Shown piece by piece: positions 8,872 through 18,670 of a stretch of 64,000 nt of DNA. The DNA comes from CAZIGK01 sp964538615 (GTDB lineage: Bacteria > Pseudomonadota > Alphaproteobacteria > Rickettsiales > RI-342). The stretch covers positions 24,803-88,802 of the forward strand of contig CAZIGK010000008.1 in NCBI GenBank assembly GCA_964538615.1. The letters are read 5' to 3'. Positions within the stretch are counted from its first letter, which is position 1, and each line of letters starts with the position of its first letter. A model generated the notes under the pieces. It was not told the DNA's origin. It did not search any database and saw nothing but the letters and a program-made list of their open reading frames with translations. The position numbers and the translations under genes are program-made.

Positions 8872-10179
8872 ATGATGCCGCGTTCTCTGCTGTCTCTGGC
8901 AGCTTTTGTTTGTGCTTTCACGCTGGCGGGCGGTGCCCTCTCCACAGCGCAAGCCAGAGGCAATGCCACCTTATCGCAGGATGCCGCAGCCAATGCGAAA
9001 CGCTGTATGGCGCATATTCCCCGTTATGAGCGCAAAATGGGCATTCCCCTGTATTTGCTGGAGGCGATTTCCCTCAGCGAATCCGGGCGTCGCCTGCCGG
9101 GGCTTCGGTATGCAGCACCCTGGCCGTGGACAGTCAATACCGGTGGCCGTGGCTATTATTTTGATACGAAACAGGAAGCGGTGGATTTTGTCTATTCCGT
9201 GCTGGAAAAAGGCAACCCTTACATTGATGTCGGCTGCATGCAGGTGAATATCCGTTACCACCATCAGGCATTCCGTACTGTGGAAGAGGCGCTGGATCCT
9301 GAGCATAATGTCGCCTATGGTGCCAGCTTCCTCCGCCAGAATTACGAGCGTACCGGCAGTTGGAAAACCGCCGCCATGCATTATCATTCCCAAACACCGG
9401 GACGAGGTACGCCCTATTTGCAAGGGGTGTTGCGTGTCTGGAAAAATCTGGTTGCCTACGATGGTACCCGTCAGGGGTTGGAAGAATGGGTGGAGCCAAG
9501 CGTTACGACCGCTGCCGCTCACCCGTGGCAACTGGGGGTTCCGGGCTATATGCAGCCTCAGTTTTTGCAAGTGGCTTCCGTGCAGGCGGCCATGCCCAAC
9601 CAATTGGGAGCAGGGCAAATTATTGCCTCTCCCATCGCAGAAGAACCAAGCAAGCCCACCAAATGGCAGCGGGTGATGCAGCATCAATCAGCGGATATTA
9701 TGGTGAATGATGCAGGAGAGACTGTGCTTGCCCCGTCATCGGCAACTTCTACGCCTGCTGCGGGAGAGGCCGCCGCTTCCCCCTCTGCATCTGATACGCC
9801 AGCAACCGCAGCAACCACGGTTTCAGCGCCAACGGCATCTGCCCCCCCTGCGAATGCATCGCAAACCTCTTCCCTCAGTCCGGAAGTGCTGGCACGTATT
9901 GAAAGCCAAACCCAGCATATCCAACTGACTCCACAGCAAATTCAGGCTGCACAGCAGGGGAAGATTATTATTGATCCCTCGCAGGTGAATGGTGGCACGC
10001 TGGTGAATCCCGTGCCGCAGGTCACGCCAGCCACCCCGGCCGCTCTGAGCAACCCGGCAAACGCGACACCACAGGCGGTGAATCGGTATGATCCGCAAGA
10101 TTTGCGCGGCAGTGCCGTCAGCCAGCGGGAGGAAAACCGCACTTCACTCAATGGCGTTCGTATGATCTTCCCAAGGTAA
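8872..10179 (+). CDS. SLT-type lytic transglycosylase, secreted
   Basis: A 435-residue protein. Residues 1-28 form a signal peptide ending near AQA. The transglycosylase domain spans about 40-200: the catalytic Glu is probably E70 in SESG, and the substrate motif CMQVNIRYH replaces the usual GLMQIN. The last 200 residues are rich in Ala, Pro, Thr and Gln with no recognised domain, and may be a disordered periplasmic extension. It would cleave glycan strands to make space for an envelope machine or for remodelling. The upstream sigma-54 promoter suggests regulated, conditional expression. Two start codons lie in tandem (ATGATG); the first follows TGAGG. Confidence 0.85.
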   Translation: MMPRSLLSLAAFVCAFTLAGGALSTAQARGNATLSQDAAANAKRCMAHIPRYERKMGIPLYLLEAISLSESGRRLPGLRYAAPWPWTVNTGGRGYYFDTKQEAVDFVYSVLEKGNPYIDVGCMQVNIRYHHQAFRTVEEALDPEHNVAYGASFLRQNYERTGSWKTAAMHYHSQTPGRGTPYLQGVLRVWKNLVAYDGTRQGLEEWVEPSVTTAAAHPWQLGVPGYMQPQFLQVASVQAAMPNQLGAGQIIASPIAEEPSKPTKWQRVMQHQSADIMVNDAGETVLAPSSATSTPAAGEAAASPSASDTPATAATTVSAPTASAPPANASQTSSLSPEVLARIESQTQHIQLTPQQIQAAQQGKIIIDPSQVNGGTLVNPVPQVTPATPAALSNPANATPQAVNRYDPQDLRGSAVSQREENRTSLNGVRMIFPR

Positions 10180-10273
10180 AAGAAAACTATCCGATAGAAG
10201 ACTTGAAAATGAACAGGTTTTTCGTTATCCAAACAGCAGAGTTTTTTTAGCCGATGATGATAATGAGGCTGCC

Positions 10274-10453
10274 ATGAGCGACTATTTTGAAACAATCTAT
10301 GTAGAATCCGGTACGGTGGCTTGCGATGGTGGTACGGGTAGCACCGGGCATCCCCGCGTGTTTTTGGATGTCCTTAAAAAAGGCGAGATGACCTGCCCCT
10401 ACTGTAGCCGCCATTATGTGCTGAAAGAAGGGGCGAAAGCCGCCGCGCATTAA
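10274..10453 (+). CDS. CHCC-type zinc-finger protein (NDUFS6-like)
   Basis: A 59-residue protein with a CHCC zinc site: C17, H26, C41 and C44 (CDGGTGSTGHP, then TCPYC). This family is widespread in alphaproteobacteria and is homologous to the zinc-binding domain of the mitochondrial complex I subunit NDUFS6, so a role in respiratory complex I assembly or stability is likely but not proven in bacteria. TGAGG lies six bases before the ATG. It stands alone, 94 bp after the lytic transglycosylase gene, and converges on the slt gene. Confidence 0.88.
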   Translation: MSDYFETIYVESGTVACDGGTGSTGHPRVFLDVLKKGEMTCPYCSRHYVLKEGAKAAAH

Positions 10454-10515
10454 TGAGTGCCATCACATTCTGCTAATGACGTGCTGCAAATGGCCGTTTG
10501 ACTGCGCGGTTCGTA

Positions 10516-10616
10516 TCACGTACCTCTCTGTACACTCACTTTGCTGCACGCAGAACAGCCTTTTCGCCAGGCCCCAGCGAATCTGACGACAGCATCTGGG
10601 TTCAGGACGTATATGT
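10516..10616 (+). repeat. Long dispersed repeat, copy 1
   Basis: About 100 bases that are clearly related, by eye roughly three quarters identical, to 55211-55300. Shared blocks include TCACGTA, CTCTCT, TTTTCGC, TGACGACA and GGTTC in the same order and spacing. Both copies lie between the 3' ends of two converging genes. The right end contains TCTGACGACAGCATCTGG, which resembles the core of the shorter repeat family at 18671, 23003 and 49856. Confidence 0.7.
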
Positions 10617-10641
10617 CATACGGTCTGGGGTTGTTTATCCG

Positions 10642-12606
10642 CTATTTTCCCGTTGCCTGCAGCACCGGCCAGCGTCCTCTGGCCAGTTGTTCCAGAGTAG
10701 GGTTATCCAGCCCCATGCGCTCACGGTAAATCCAGTAAGAGGCGATCACCTGTTCCAGATAGTTCCGGGTTTCCGGAGACGGCAGACGCTCCATGAACAA
10801 TAAAGGGTCACGAATCCCCTCCAGATGCTTCTGCCAGCGCAGCAACGTGCCAGGCCCTGCGTTATAGGATGCCAGCAAATGCATCAGGCTATTGCGCACA
10901 TAAGGCATACCCAGCAAATATTCAATATAGGCCTGTGCCAGTTGCACATTCCATTCTGTCTGGCTGGTGTCTGTCTCTTCGTCCATTTCGTCATGCATCA
11001 ACCGTCGCTTAACATACGAGGCGGTGGTCGGCATGAGTTGCATCAAGCCTTTGGCACCTGCGGCACTTTGTGCGTTCGGGTTAAAACCGGATTCTTCACG
11101 TGCAATGGCGAATAGTAAGGCGGAATCTGTGGTAAAGCCTGCCGCTGGCCGCCAGAGAGGTAAGGGATAACGGGCAAAATCCAGCCACTGCTGCTCTCTT
11201 TGGTAGGTCGGGAAGCGATCCAGCAAGCTGCGCGCCATGCGTAACTGCACTGCGGCAAGCTGCACGCGGTGTGCCAGCGTCAACATGGCTTCAGCACTTG
11301 GCTGCCCAAGTCTAAGGAATATATGGCGTATTTCCGCTTCCGCTGTTGCACGTTGCCCCAGTGACGTCAGAGCCATAATACGCTGTACCACAGGCATGCG
11401 GGCAATGCGTTGCAGCGCGTCTTCTGGCTGTGTGGCCGGTGTATTTTGCAGGGCAAGGGGTTTTTGCAACCGTGCCTGTGCCAGCAGCCCATAGAAACTG
11501 CGTGGCGCAATGCGTGTTGCTTCCTGCAAATAGCGGCTGGCGAAATCGGTATCCTCTTTTTTCAGGGCGGCACGGGCAGCCCAATAGGCACCAGCACTAC
11601 GCTCCCAGCCGTGCGCCTTACTGTGTGCCAGTGCCGCAAAATCCCGTTTTGCTTCCGCGTAGCGTTGCTGTTGCCAGTTCGCCAGTCCGGCTGTCCAGTA
11701 GGCAGCGGGCAGTTGCTTGCCATGACGCAATGCCACCCCGGACGCTAATTGCCGGGCATCATCAATACGACCTTCGGCCATGCGTAAATTGGCCACCATC
11801 AGGCGGGCAAGGTCTCGTTCCAGCGGACGCCAATGGGCAGAGGCTCCCGCTCCTTCAATAAGTTGCAGCGCAGCCTTGCCTTTTTCCGCCATCACGCGAG
11901 CTTCCATCTGTAGCCACAGGCTTTCTGCTTTGGGGCGGCCTTCCCATTGCAGCAGACGTGCATAATGCCGCTGAGCCGTACCAGACAAACCATTCTGGTC
12001 ACCATACCCCTGTAGAATGCGGCTGGAAGAAAATGCTTTTTTTAGCTTTTTATCTGCAATGCCACGGGCAATAGCCAGTTGCCGAATACGCTCCGCCTGC
12101 GGATGATCCGCATAACGTTCCATCCATTGCTGCAATTCCACGCCCTTGGTCTGATAGCGCGGGTGCAGGTAACGTTGTGCCAGCAAATGCCCATGCAATA
12201 GTGGGTTACGAATATGGTTGGCCAATTCATCCGCCGCCTCCCACTCTGCATTATCCTGTAGCAGGAATGCCTGTCGGTAACGTTCACGGTCTTTTTTGCT
12301 CAACAGAGATGGCTGACGATCTACCCCCTGTAGGAAACGCACAATACCCGGCTCCCAATCCATGGGTACGGTGGTCTGCAAATCCGAAGATACGGTAAAC
12401 GCAATATCTTCATCCACGGTATCACGCTGCTCCAACCAGCGTTCTGCCTCCATATCCGCCATATCCGGCAGAGGGCGCTCGCCCAATAGCATAAGGGTAA
12501 TGGCCAGCGCCAGAAGCATCAGCACATAGACAGCACGCAGGCTATAATCCACCGATGGCGGGGCATCGTCCATCCAGCTCGCGGTGGTGGCAACAGGCTG
12601 GGTCAT
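10642..12606 (-). CDS. slt: Slt70-like soluble-type lytic murein transglycosylase
   Basis: A 654-residue protein. A membrane segment lies at about residues 23-42, then a long all-helical region that resembles the superhelical U/L domains of Slt70, then a C-terminal catalytic domain with EESGFNP (catalytic Glu near 505), GAKGLMQLMPTTA and YNAGPGTLLRW. It cleaves glycan strands of peptidoglycan from the periplasmic face. The uncleaved N-terminal segment suggests it is membrane-anchored. Its ATG overlaps the stop of the upstream uracil-DNA glycosylase gene (ATGA), so translation is coupled, though the two functions are unrelated. Confidence 0.9.
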   Translation of the reverse strand: MTQPVATTASWMDDAPPSVDYSLRAVYVLMLLALAITLMLLGERPLPDMADMEAERWLEQRDTVDEDIAFTVSSDLQTTVPMDWEPGIVRFLQGVDRQPSLLSKKDRERYRQAFLLQDNAEWEAADELANHIRNPLLHGHLLAQRYLHPRYQTKGVELQQWMERYADHPQAERIRQLAIARGIADKKLKKAFSSSRILQGYGDQNGLSGTAQRHYARLLQWEGRPKAESLWLQMEARVMAEKGKAALQLIEGAGASAHWRPLERDLARLMVANLRMAEGRIDDARQLASGVALRHGKQLPAAYWTAGLANWQQQRYAEAKRDFAALAHSKAHGWERSAGAYWAARAALKKEDTDFASRYLQEATRIAPRSFYGLLAQARLQKPLALQNTPATQPEDALQRIARMPVVQRIMALTSLGQRATAEAEIRHIFLRLGQPSAEAMLTLAHRVQLAAVQLRMARSLLDRFPTYQREQQWLDFARYPLPLWRPAAGFTTDSALLFAIAREESGFNPNAQSAAGAKGLMQLMPTTASYVKRRLMHDEMDEETDTSQTEWNVQLAQAYIEYLLGMPYVRNSLMHLLASYNAGPGTLLRWQKHLEGIRDPLLFMERLPSPETRNYLEQVIASYWIYRERMGLDNPTLEQLARGRWPVLQATGK

Positions 12607-13463
12607 GCCGAATCTTCCATATGCGATGATGGCAGCATCTCCTGTGCCAGCAGTAAATCCTGCCACGCTAGCCGTTTCAACTCTGGCTGCCTTAGTAAAT
12701 AGGACGGGTGGAACAGGGGCAGCACAGGGTAGGTGCGTGCCTCATAGGGGCATACATAGGGCAGGGGCTTGCCGCGCAAGCGGGTAATGCCACGGGTTTC
12801 CTCTTCATACAGGGACGCAACGGCGGTTCCCCCCATCAGCAATACCAGTCTGGGTTTGAGCAGGTAGATATGCCGCTGCACAAAGGGACGACAAAGAGAC
12901 ACTTCTTCCGGGTTGGGCTTACGGTTTCCCGGTGGTCGCCAGAACAGGCTGTTGGTAATGTAGCATTCGCTATCGCGGCTCCAGCCAATGGCAGCCAGCA
13001 TTTTATCCAGCAATTGCCCACTACGGCCACAAAAGGGAACCCCCTGCTGATCTTCCTCAAAACCCGGTGCTTCCCCAATCACCATCACCGGGGCGTCCAG
13101 AGGTCCCTGTGCAATAACCGTTCGGCTGGCGGTCTGTTTAATCGCACAGCCATCAAACGCGTCAATGGCCGCGTACAATGCCGGTATATCATCGCATGCA
13201 TCTGCCAGACGTCTTGCCTCTGTCACCGCCTGCGTCACAGCCGCAGGGCTTGCAGGCAGAGGGGCGGGTGTGGCCGTTGCTTCCCGCAACGGAGAGGACA
13301 TGGCAGGCTGGGGTAGGGTCTGCACGATGGGTGCTACCTGCGTCATCGCCTGCAGGGGAGGGCGTACGGGGGTATCCATCCAATGGTTGACGGGCGCATC
13401 GGCCAGCGTTTCATCCACCCCGCAGGCGCGGTGCCATTCTAATAGTGCCTGCACGTGCTGCAT
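12603..13463 (-). CDS. Uracil-DNA glycosylase, family 4/5 type
   Basis: A 286-residue protein with the motifs of the family 4-type enzymes: GEAPGFEEDQQGVPFCGRSG (uracil and DNA contacts), ITNSLFWRPPGNRKP and LFHPSYLLR. It removes uracil from DNA after cytosine deamination. The N-terminal CxxC pair of the classic iron-sulfur ligands is not present; only one cysteine (DGC) stands at that place, so whether it carries the [4Fe-4S] cluster is open. The ATG at 13463 is set by a strong CGGAGG five bases upstream. It forms an operon with slt and is divergent from ETF-QO. Confidence 0.85.
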   Translation of the reverse strand: MQHVQALLEWHRACGVDETLADAPVNHWMDTPVRPPLQAMTQVAPIVQTLPQPAMSSPLREATATPAPLPASPAAVTQAVTEARRLADACDDIPALYAAIDAFDGCAIKQTASRTVIAQGPLDAPVMVIGEAPGFEEDQQGVPFCGRSGQLLDKMLAAIGWSRDSECYITNSLFWRPPGNRKPNPEEVSLCRPFVQRHIYLLKPRLVLLMGGTAVASLYEEETRGITRLRGKPLPYVCPYEARTYPVLPLFHPSYLLRQPELKRLAWQDLLLAQEMLPSSHMEDSA

Positions 13464-13615
13464 GGTGCCTCCGGTTTGCAATGCCTGTTCATACTATCGG
13501 TTTCGAGGGCAATAGGCAAAAAAATTGGGCAATGCAGCGTGACAGACTGTATCATTTCGCGTTAATCTTTTCTGCTTATGATAACCCTCCCATCAGTGGA
13601 TATAAGGATGCCAGC

Positions 13616-15259
13616 ATGACAGAACGCGATACCATGGAGTTTGATGTGGTGATTGTTGGTGCGGGACCGGCGGGGCTTTCTGCCGCGATTCGGCTGAAGC
13701 AATGCGCGCAGGCAGCGGGACGGGATATACAGGTTTGCGTGCTGGAAAAAGCAGCAGAAATCGGTGGCCATATTCTCTCTGGCGCGGTCATGGAGCCACG
13801 TGCCCTGACAGAGCTTTTTCCCGACTGGCAGGAACGCGGTGCTCCCTTGACCACACCGGTTACGCAGGATGTTTTTTCCCTGCTGACACGTAAGAGAAAA
13901 TGGCGCCTTCCCACCCATCCCTCTATGCGCAACCATCAAAAAAATAAGCAGAACTATATTATTTCATTAGGTAACCTGTGCCGCTGGCTGGCGGATCAGG
14001 CAACAGCGCTGGGGGTTGAAATATTTCCCGGTTTTCCCGCCGCACAATTGGATATGGATGATGAAGGCCGTGTGCAGGGGGTCATCACGGGGGATATGGG
14101 GGTGAACCGGGAAGGGCAACCTACCGATGCCTATCAACCCGGTGTACGCCTGAAAGCGCGCTACACACTACTGGCGGAAGGCTGTCGGGGGCACGTGTCT
14201 GAAGCAGCCATAGCACGCTTTCACCTGAGGGAAGGCCGTGAGCATCAAACCTATGCGATTGGGCTGAAGGAACTATGGCAGGTCGAGCCGGAAAAGCACC
14301 AGCCCGGCAAGGTTGAACATAGCGTCGGCTGGCCCCTCTCGCCGGATCATTACGGCGGTAGCTTCATCTACCATCTGGCGGAAGATTATCAGGTAGTGGT
14401 GGGCTACGTGATTGGGCTGGATTACCAAAATCCCTATCTCAATCCATTCAAGGAGTTTCAACGCTTTAAAAACCATCCGGCCATTCGCCCGCTGTTTGAA
14501 GGCGGCAAACGTCTTTGCTATGGGGCTCGCGCTCTGAACGAAGGTGGGTGGCAGTCTATCCCGAAACTGAATTTTCCCGGTGGTGCCCTGATTGGCTGTG
14601 CGGCAGGCTTCATGAATGTACCAAAAATCAAGGGCAGCCATACGGCCATGAAGTCCGGCATGTTAGCGGCGGAAGCGACCTTTGAAGCCCTGCAACAGCA
14701 AAGCGATGCGCCACTGGCCGCCTATGAAGAAACCCTCAAACGCTCCTGGGTGGGGCGGGAACTGTATGCTGTGCGCAATATCCGCCCTGCTTTCCGCCAC
14801 GGGTTATGGCTCGGCATGGCCTACGCGGCCATAGATACCCTGTTGGGAGGGAAATTACCGTGGACATTGCATCACCACCAACCAGATCACACCTGCCTGA
14901 AACCCGCCAAAGCCTGCCAGCCCATTGATTATCCACGTCCGGATGGTGAAGTGAGCTTTGATATTCTGTCATCCGTCTATTTATCCGGCACAAACCACGC
15001 AGAAAACCAGCCTGTGCACTTACAATTACGGGATAGCTCTATCCCTATTGGCTATAATCTGGTGCTTTATGATGCGCCAGAGCAACGCTATTGCCCGGCA
15101 GGTGTGTATGAAATTGTGGAAGAACAAGAGCAGAAGCGCCTGCAAATTAACGCCCAAAACTGCATCCATTGCAAAACCTGCGACATTAAAGACCCCAAAC
15201 AAAATATCCATTGGGTGGCACCAGAAGGCGGTGGTGGGCCGAAGTACCCTAACATGTAA
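13616..15259 (+). CDS. Electron transfer flavoprotein-ubiquinone oxidoreductase
   Basis: A 547-residue inner-membrane-associated flavoprotein that passes electrons from ETF (fed by fatty acid and amino acid oxidation) to ubiquinone. The FAD-binding motif VGAGPAG is at 14-20, and the C-terminal [4Fe-4S] site is CIHCKTC (516-522) with a further cysteine in RYCPAG. Length and end (GGGGPKYPNM) match the family. The ATG at 13616 has TAAGGA eight bases upstream. The etfA and etfB subunit genes are not in the window. A terminator hairpin follows. Confidence 0.95.
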   Translation: MTERDTMEFDVVIVGAGPAGLSAAIRLKQCAQAAGRDIQVCVLEKAAEIGGHILSGAVMEPRALTELFPDWQERGAPLTTPVTQDVFSLLTRKRKWRLPTHPSMRNHQKNKQNYIISLGNLCRWLADQATALGVEIFPGFPAAQLDMDDEGRVQGVITGDMGVNREGQPTDAYQPGVRLKARYTLLAEGCRGHVSEAAIARFHLREGREHQTYAIGLKELWQVEPEKHQPGKVEHSVGWPLSPDHYGGSFIYHLAEDYQVVVGYVIGLDYQNPYLNPFKEFQRFKNHPAIRPLFEGGKRLCYGARALNEGGWQSIPKLNFPGGALIGCAAGFMNVPKIKGSHTAMKSGMLAAEATFEALQQQSDAPLAAYEETLKRSWVGRELYAVRNIRPAFRHGLWLGMAYAAIDTLLGGKLPWTLHHHQPDHTCLKPAKACQPIDYPRPDGEVSFDILSSVYLSGTNHAENQPVHLQLRDSSIPIGYNLVLYDAPEQRYCPAGVYEIVEEQEQKRLQINAQNCIHCKTCDIKDPKQNIHWVAPEGGGGPKYPNM

Positions 15260-15292
15260 TGCCGCCCCCATCCCGCTATGAAAGCAACGGAA

Positions 15293-15325
15293 AAAACCCC
15301 TCTCACCAATGGTAAGAGGGGTTTT
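15293..15325. terminator. Bidirectional rho-independent terminator
   Basis: AAAACCCCTCT and AGAGGGGTTTT form an 11-bp stem around a small loop, with U-tract on either strand. It sits between the convergent ETF-QO gene and the 64-residue gene and can serve both. Confidence 0.85.
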
Positions 15326-15394
15326 CCATATTTTTCAGTCACACGCTTGGCTAACCAGATTCTACAAACAGTTCTGTGCAGCCGCCCGGTGTGA

Positions 15395-15589
15395 TTAGAC
15401 GTTTTTGTAAGGAATCGGGCGCTTGGTGGATGGATCCAACGCCAAATCGCCATTTTCATACATAGCGGCAATGTAGTTGCCATGGCCTTTGTGCTTGCCG
15501 AAGTAGTAGGTCGGCTTCACGGTTTTACCATCATATTTGCGCAACTCTGTTACGCGACCACGGTTTTCCGGGTTATTTTTACTGCTCAT
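15395..15589 (-). CDS. Small conserved-type hypothetical protein
   Basis: A 64-residue basic protein rich in Lys, Tyr and Gly (KPTYYFGKHKGHGNY), with no signal peptide or membrane segment. I do not recognise a named family; I believe similar short proteins occur in other alphaproteobacteria but cannot verify it here. A strong ribosome site (GGAGGA) stands seven bases before the ATG and a terminator follows, so it is probably a real gene. It is divergent from the TPR gene. Confidence 0.65.
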   Translation of the reverse strand: MSSKNNPENRGRVTELRKYDGKTVKPTYYFGKHKGHGNYIAAMYENGDLALDPSTKRPIPYKNV

Positions 15590-15733
15590 GATGCATCCTC
15601 CAACGGGGGCGGGTATAAGAGAGGAGGCTTATGCCGCACCTGTCACTTAAAGTCAACTATTTTTCTGCATCTTTCTGTGGTTGATGCTTGCGGAAAGAGT
15701 GTTTTCGGTCGGCATTTCCCATGGACGGATGAG

Positions 15734-17641
15734 ATGACTCTGTTTATGGTGTTTGCACCTATGAAAATCTCTGAATGCGGGGAGCATGAACACGTGCGTG
15801 TAAAAGAATATGCCGGGCTGGCTCTGGCGGCGGGTTTGTTGGCAGGGGCTGCAACCATGGCGTTTTGGATGCAGCAGGAAAAACAGTTTCAACCCTTGCC
15901 TGCCATGATGCAGCAGTGGATGGATAAGCGGCAGGCAATTGCGGTGCGCCCTACGGTGTCCGGTATGTTTTTGAAGGCGGTGGTGGCGCAGCGGGCAGGG
16001 GATGCGGAGCAGGCCGCCAAAGCCTACCGCAAGGCATTAACCTTTCAGCCGAGCGAACCGCGCCTTCTGGAAGACGCATTCACAACAGCACTTTATGCTG
16101 GCGATATGACCGATGCCGAGCAATTGGCGCAGGTGCTGATTGAGCAGGAACAAGCGGTGACGATGGATATTTTTCGTCTGGCAACCGGTCTGAGTCTGGC
16201 GGAATTGGTAGAACTTTCGCATTTTATCCGCACCGGCAACTGGGAAGAAAGTCAGGCAACCCTGCATAACACCCTCAAGCAGGTGCGCAAAGGCAGCTTA
16301 CAGGAGATTTTCTGCATTCTCATGCAGGCGTGGGTGTTGCATGCGCAGGGCGAAACAGATGCAGGGCGCAGTCTGATCACTACCCTGAAACCCAGGCCAG
16401 AAGTGGCAGCCTTTACGCATATTCATGCGGCTTTGTGGTTTGCTGCTACCGGCGATGAGCAAACCGCGCTGGCGCGTTTTGCCAAAGTATCCGGGCCTAA
16501 AACCCTTCTGCCCCAGCGCTTGACCGAACTCTATGCACATTACCTGTTGCATGTCGGTAAAGAGAAAGAAAGCAATGCGTTGCTGGATCGCTTCTGGAGC
16601 AAAACCACCGACCTCTGGTGGCAGGATCGGGAAATGAAAGACGAAATAGAACGCCGCAAGGCTCAGGTGTGGGTTGATTCTCCCGGTAAAGCCATGGCGG
16701 AATTGTTAAGCGGTGCTGCCGCCATTTTTGAAAAGCAGGGGCACATTTCTACCGCTAAAGGCTTTGCGCAAATTGCTTTTTCCCTCAATCCGGATTCGCA
16801 CTACATTCGCTTATTGCTGGCCTCCCTCCATGAGCGGGAAGGCCTGTACGAAGAGGTGAAAGAGCTGTTTGCACCTGTGGCCACAGAAAAAACCAGCTTT
16901 GGCCGTCGTGCGCAAATGGAGCTGGCCAAAGCATTATCACATCTGGAAGAGCCGAAAAAAGCCCTGAAAGAATTGAAAGCCATTGCCCAGCAATATCCGG
17001 CGCATCCGGCACCGTGGCTGCATATGGCGGATATTCTCCGCGGGGAGGAATCTTTTGCCAAAGCCGCCGCACATTACGAAGAAGCCCTGCAACGCATGGG
17101 AGAAGTGAAACCACACTTCTGGCCGGTGTTCTATATGCTTGGCATTTGCTATGAGCGTTCGGAGCAATGGCAAAAGGCGGAGCCAGTGTTTTTGAAAGCG
17201 CTGGAACTTTCCCCTAATAACCCGGAGGTTATGAATTATCTGGGCTATAGCTGGCTGGTGCAGGGTAAGCATATTGAAAAAGCCCGTAAAATGATTGCCG
17301 ATGCCGTCAAAATGCGCCCCTATGATGGCCATATTATTGATAGTATGGGCTGGGCGTTATTCAAAATCGGGGAATATGCAGAAGCCGTGCAGTATATGGA
17401 GCGGGCGGTAGAGCTGATGCCGGCAGATAGTACCATCAACGACCATTTGGGTGATATTTACTGGAAACTGGGACGGCAGCGAGAAGCGTATTTCCAATGG
17501 GAGCGCGCATTGCAATTTTATGACGGAGAAGGGCATAAAGACGCATTGGAGGCCAAATTGCGTTATGGTTATCAGGAGATTCCCATGCTCGCCAATGACA
17601 GCCCCAGCATGCCGAAAGATAAAGGCCTGCAACAAGAGTAG
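15734..17641 (+). CDS. Tetratricopeptide repeat protein, membrane-anchored
   Basis: A 635-residue protein with one membrane segment at about residues 26-45, followed by TPR-type helical repeats through the rest (e.g. AAKAYRKALTFQP near the start and several YEEALQ / FLKALELSPNNPEV repeats towards the end). TPR domains mediate protein-protein contacts; the N-terminal anchor suggests the repeats face the periplasm. Such a gene just before ispE is usual in alphaproteobacteria. The start is uncertain: the ATG at 15734 has GGATGAG before it, while ATGs at 15746 and 15761 are also possible. Confidence 0.8.
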   Translation: MTLFMVFAPMKISECGEHEHVRVKEYAGLALAAGLLAGAATMAFWMQQEKQFQPLPAMMQQWMDKRQAIAVRPTVSGMFLKAVVAQRAGDAEQAAKAYRKALTFQPSEPRLLEDAFTTALYAGDMTDAEQLAQVLIEQEQAVTMDIFRLATGLSLAELVELSHFIRTGNWEESQATLHNTLKQVRKGSLQEIFCILMQAWVLHAQGETDAGRSLITTLKPRPEVAAFTHIHAALWFAATGDEQTALARFAKVSGPKTLLPQRLTELYAHYLLHVGKEKESNALLDRFWSKTTDLWWQDREMKDEIERRKAQVWVDSPGKAMAELLSGAAAIFEKQGHISTAKGFAQIAFSLNPDSHYIRLLLASLHEREGLYEEVKELFAPVATEKTSFGRRAQMELAKALSHLEEPKKALKELKAIAQQYPAHPAPWLHMADILRGEESFAKAAAHYEEALQRMGEVKPHFWPVFYMLGICYERSEQWQKAEPVFLKALELSPNNPEVMNYLGYSWLVQGKHIEKARKMIADAVKMRPYDGHIIDSMGWALFKIGEYAEAVQYMERAVELMPADSTINDHLGDIYWKLGRQREAYFQWERALQFYDGEGHKDALEAKLRYGYQEIPMLANDSPSMPKDKGLQQE

Positions 17642-17700
17642 CTGCTTGTTTGTGGCTGTTATCTGCGGGTACCGTTCGCCATCATCACAAGGGTCACAGC

Positions 17701-18615
17701 ATGATTCAGGAAACAGGTTTCGCCAAAATCAATTTAGGGCTTACGGTCATCGGGCGGCGTCCGGATGGGTATCACCTGTTGGATAGTCTGGTTGTGTTTG
17801 CCGATGCGGGAGATCTGATTACGGTACATACGGCAGATACGCTAAACCTGACCATGGATGGACCAGAAGTCGGGGCGCTACAGGCGCAACCAATGGAATC
17901 GAATCTCATCTGGCGGGCGGCTACCAGCCTGCAATTTGCCGCTGGCATTACGCAAGGTGCGGCCATTCACCTGCACAAGCATTTGCCGGTTGCATCCGGC
18001 ATAGGGGGTGGCTCTGCGGATGCAGCGGCCACCCTGCGCGCACTCAATCAATTGTGGCAATTGCACTGGCCGCTGGAAAAACTGGCAACACTGGCACAAC
18101 CTTTGGGGGCAGATGTACCTGTATGCGTGCATTCCACCACCTGCCGTATTCGTGGTATTGGGGAGCAACTATGCCATACGCAACTAGAACATCCATACGC
18201 CATTGTCCTCATCAATCCACGCAAGCCATTATCTACCCCGGCCGTGTTTGATGCCTGGGACGAGGTGGAAGGGCAGGGACTTTTACCCGCTCCGCCGGAA
18301 GACTATCCCCACTGGAATCTGGGGAGTTTACACAACTGGCGTAATGAGCTGGAGCCAGCCGCTATGCGACACATGCCACTCATTGCGGATTTGCTGCAAT
18401 CTCTGGAGCATCTACCGGATGTCCGACTGGTGCGCATGTCTGGCAGTGGCCCTACCTGCTATGCTCTGTTTGAAACACTGGAAGCCGCAGAACAGGCCGC
18501 ACGCCTGTTGCGGGAACAACGCCCCGATGATTGGGTGGATGTCAGCCGTTTGCGTATGTCTTCCAACACAGACGTCTGGCAAGCGCCCACTCAGGCATTG
18601 GCACAGACAGCCTAA
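17701..18615 (+). CDS. ispE: 4-diphosphocytidyl-2-C-methyl-D-erythritol kinase
   Basis: A 304-residue GHMP kinase of the MEP isoprenoid pathway, phosphorylating CDP-methylerythritol. The N-terminus AKINLGLTVIGRRPDGYH, the ATP loop LPVASGIGGGSADAAA and the C-terminal GSGPTC are the three family motifs. The ATG at 17701 gives the conserved beginning, with AAGGGT upstream. The gene follows the TPR gene by 59 bases on the same strand. Confidence 0.95.
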   Translation: MIQETGFAKINLGLTVIGRRPDGYHLLDSLVVFADAGDLITVHTADTLNLTMDGPEVGALQAQPMESNLIWRAATSLQFAAGITQGAAIHLHKHLPVASGIGGGSADAAATLRALNQLWQLHWPLEKLATLAQPLGADVPVCVHSTTCRIRGIGEQLCHTQLEHPYAIVLINPRKPLSTPAVFDAWDEVEGQGLLPAPPEDYPHWNLGSLHNWRNELEPAAMRHMPLIADLLQSLEHLPDVRLVRMSGSGPTCYALFETLEAAEQAARLLREQRPDDWVDVSRLRMSSNTDVWQAPTQALAQTA

Positions 18616-18670
18616 CCCCCCCCACAACAGGATGTTACAGGTATCGTTTTCAGCCTAAATAAATAGGCCT

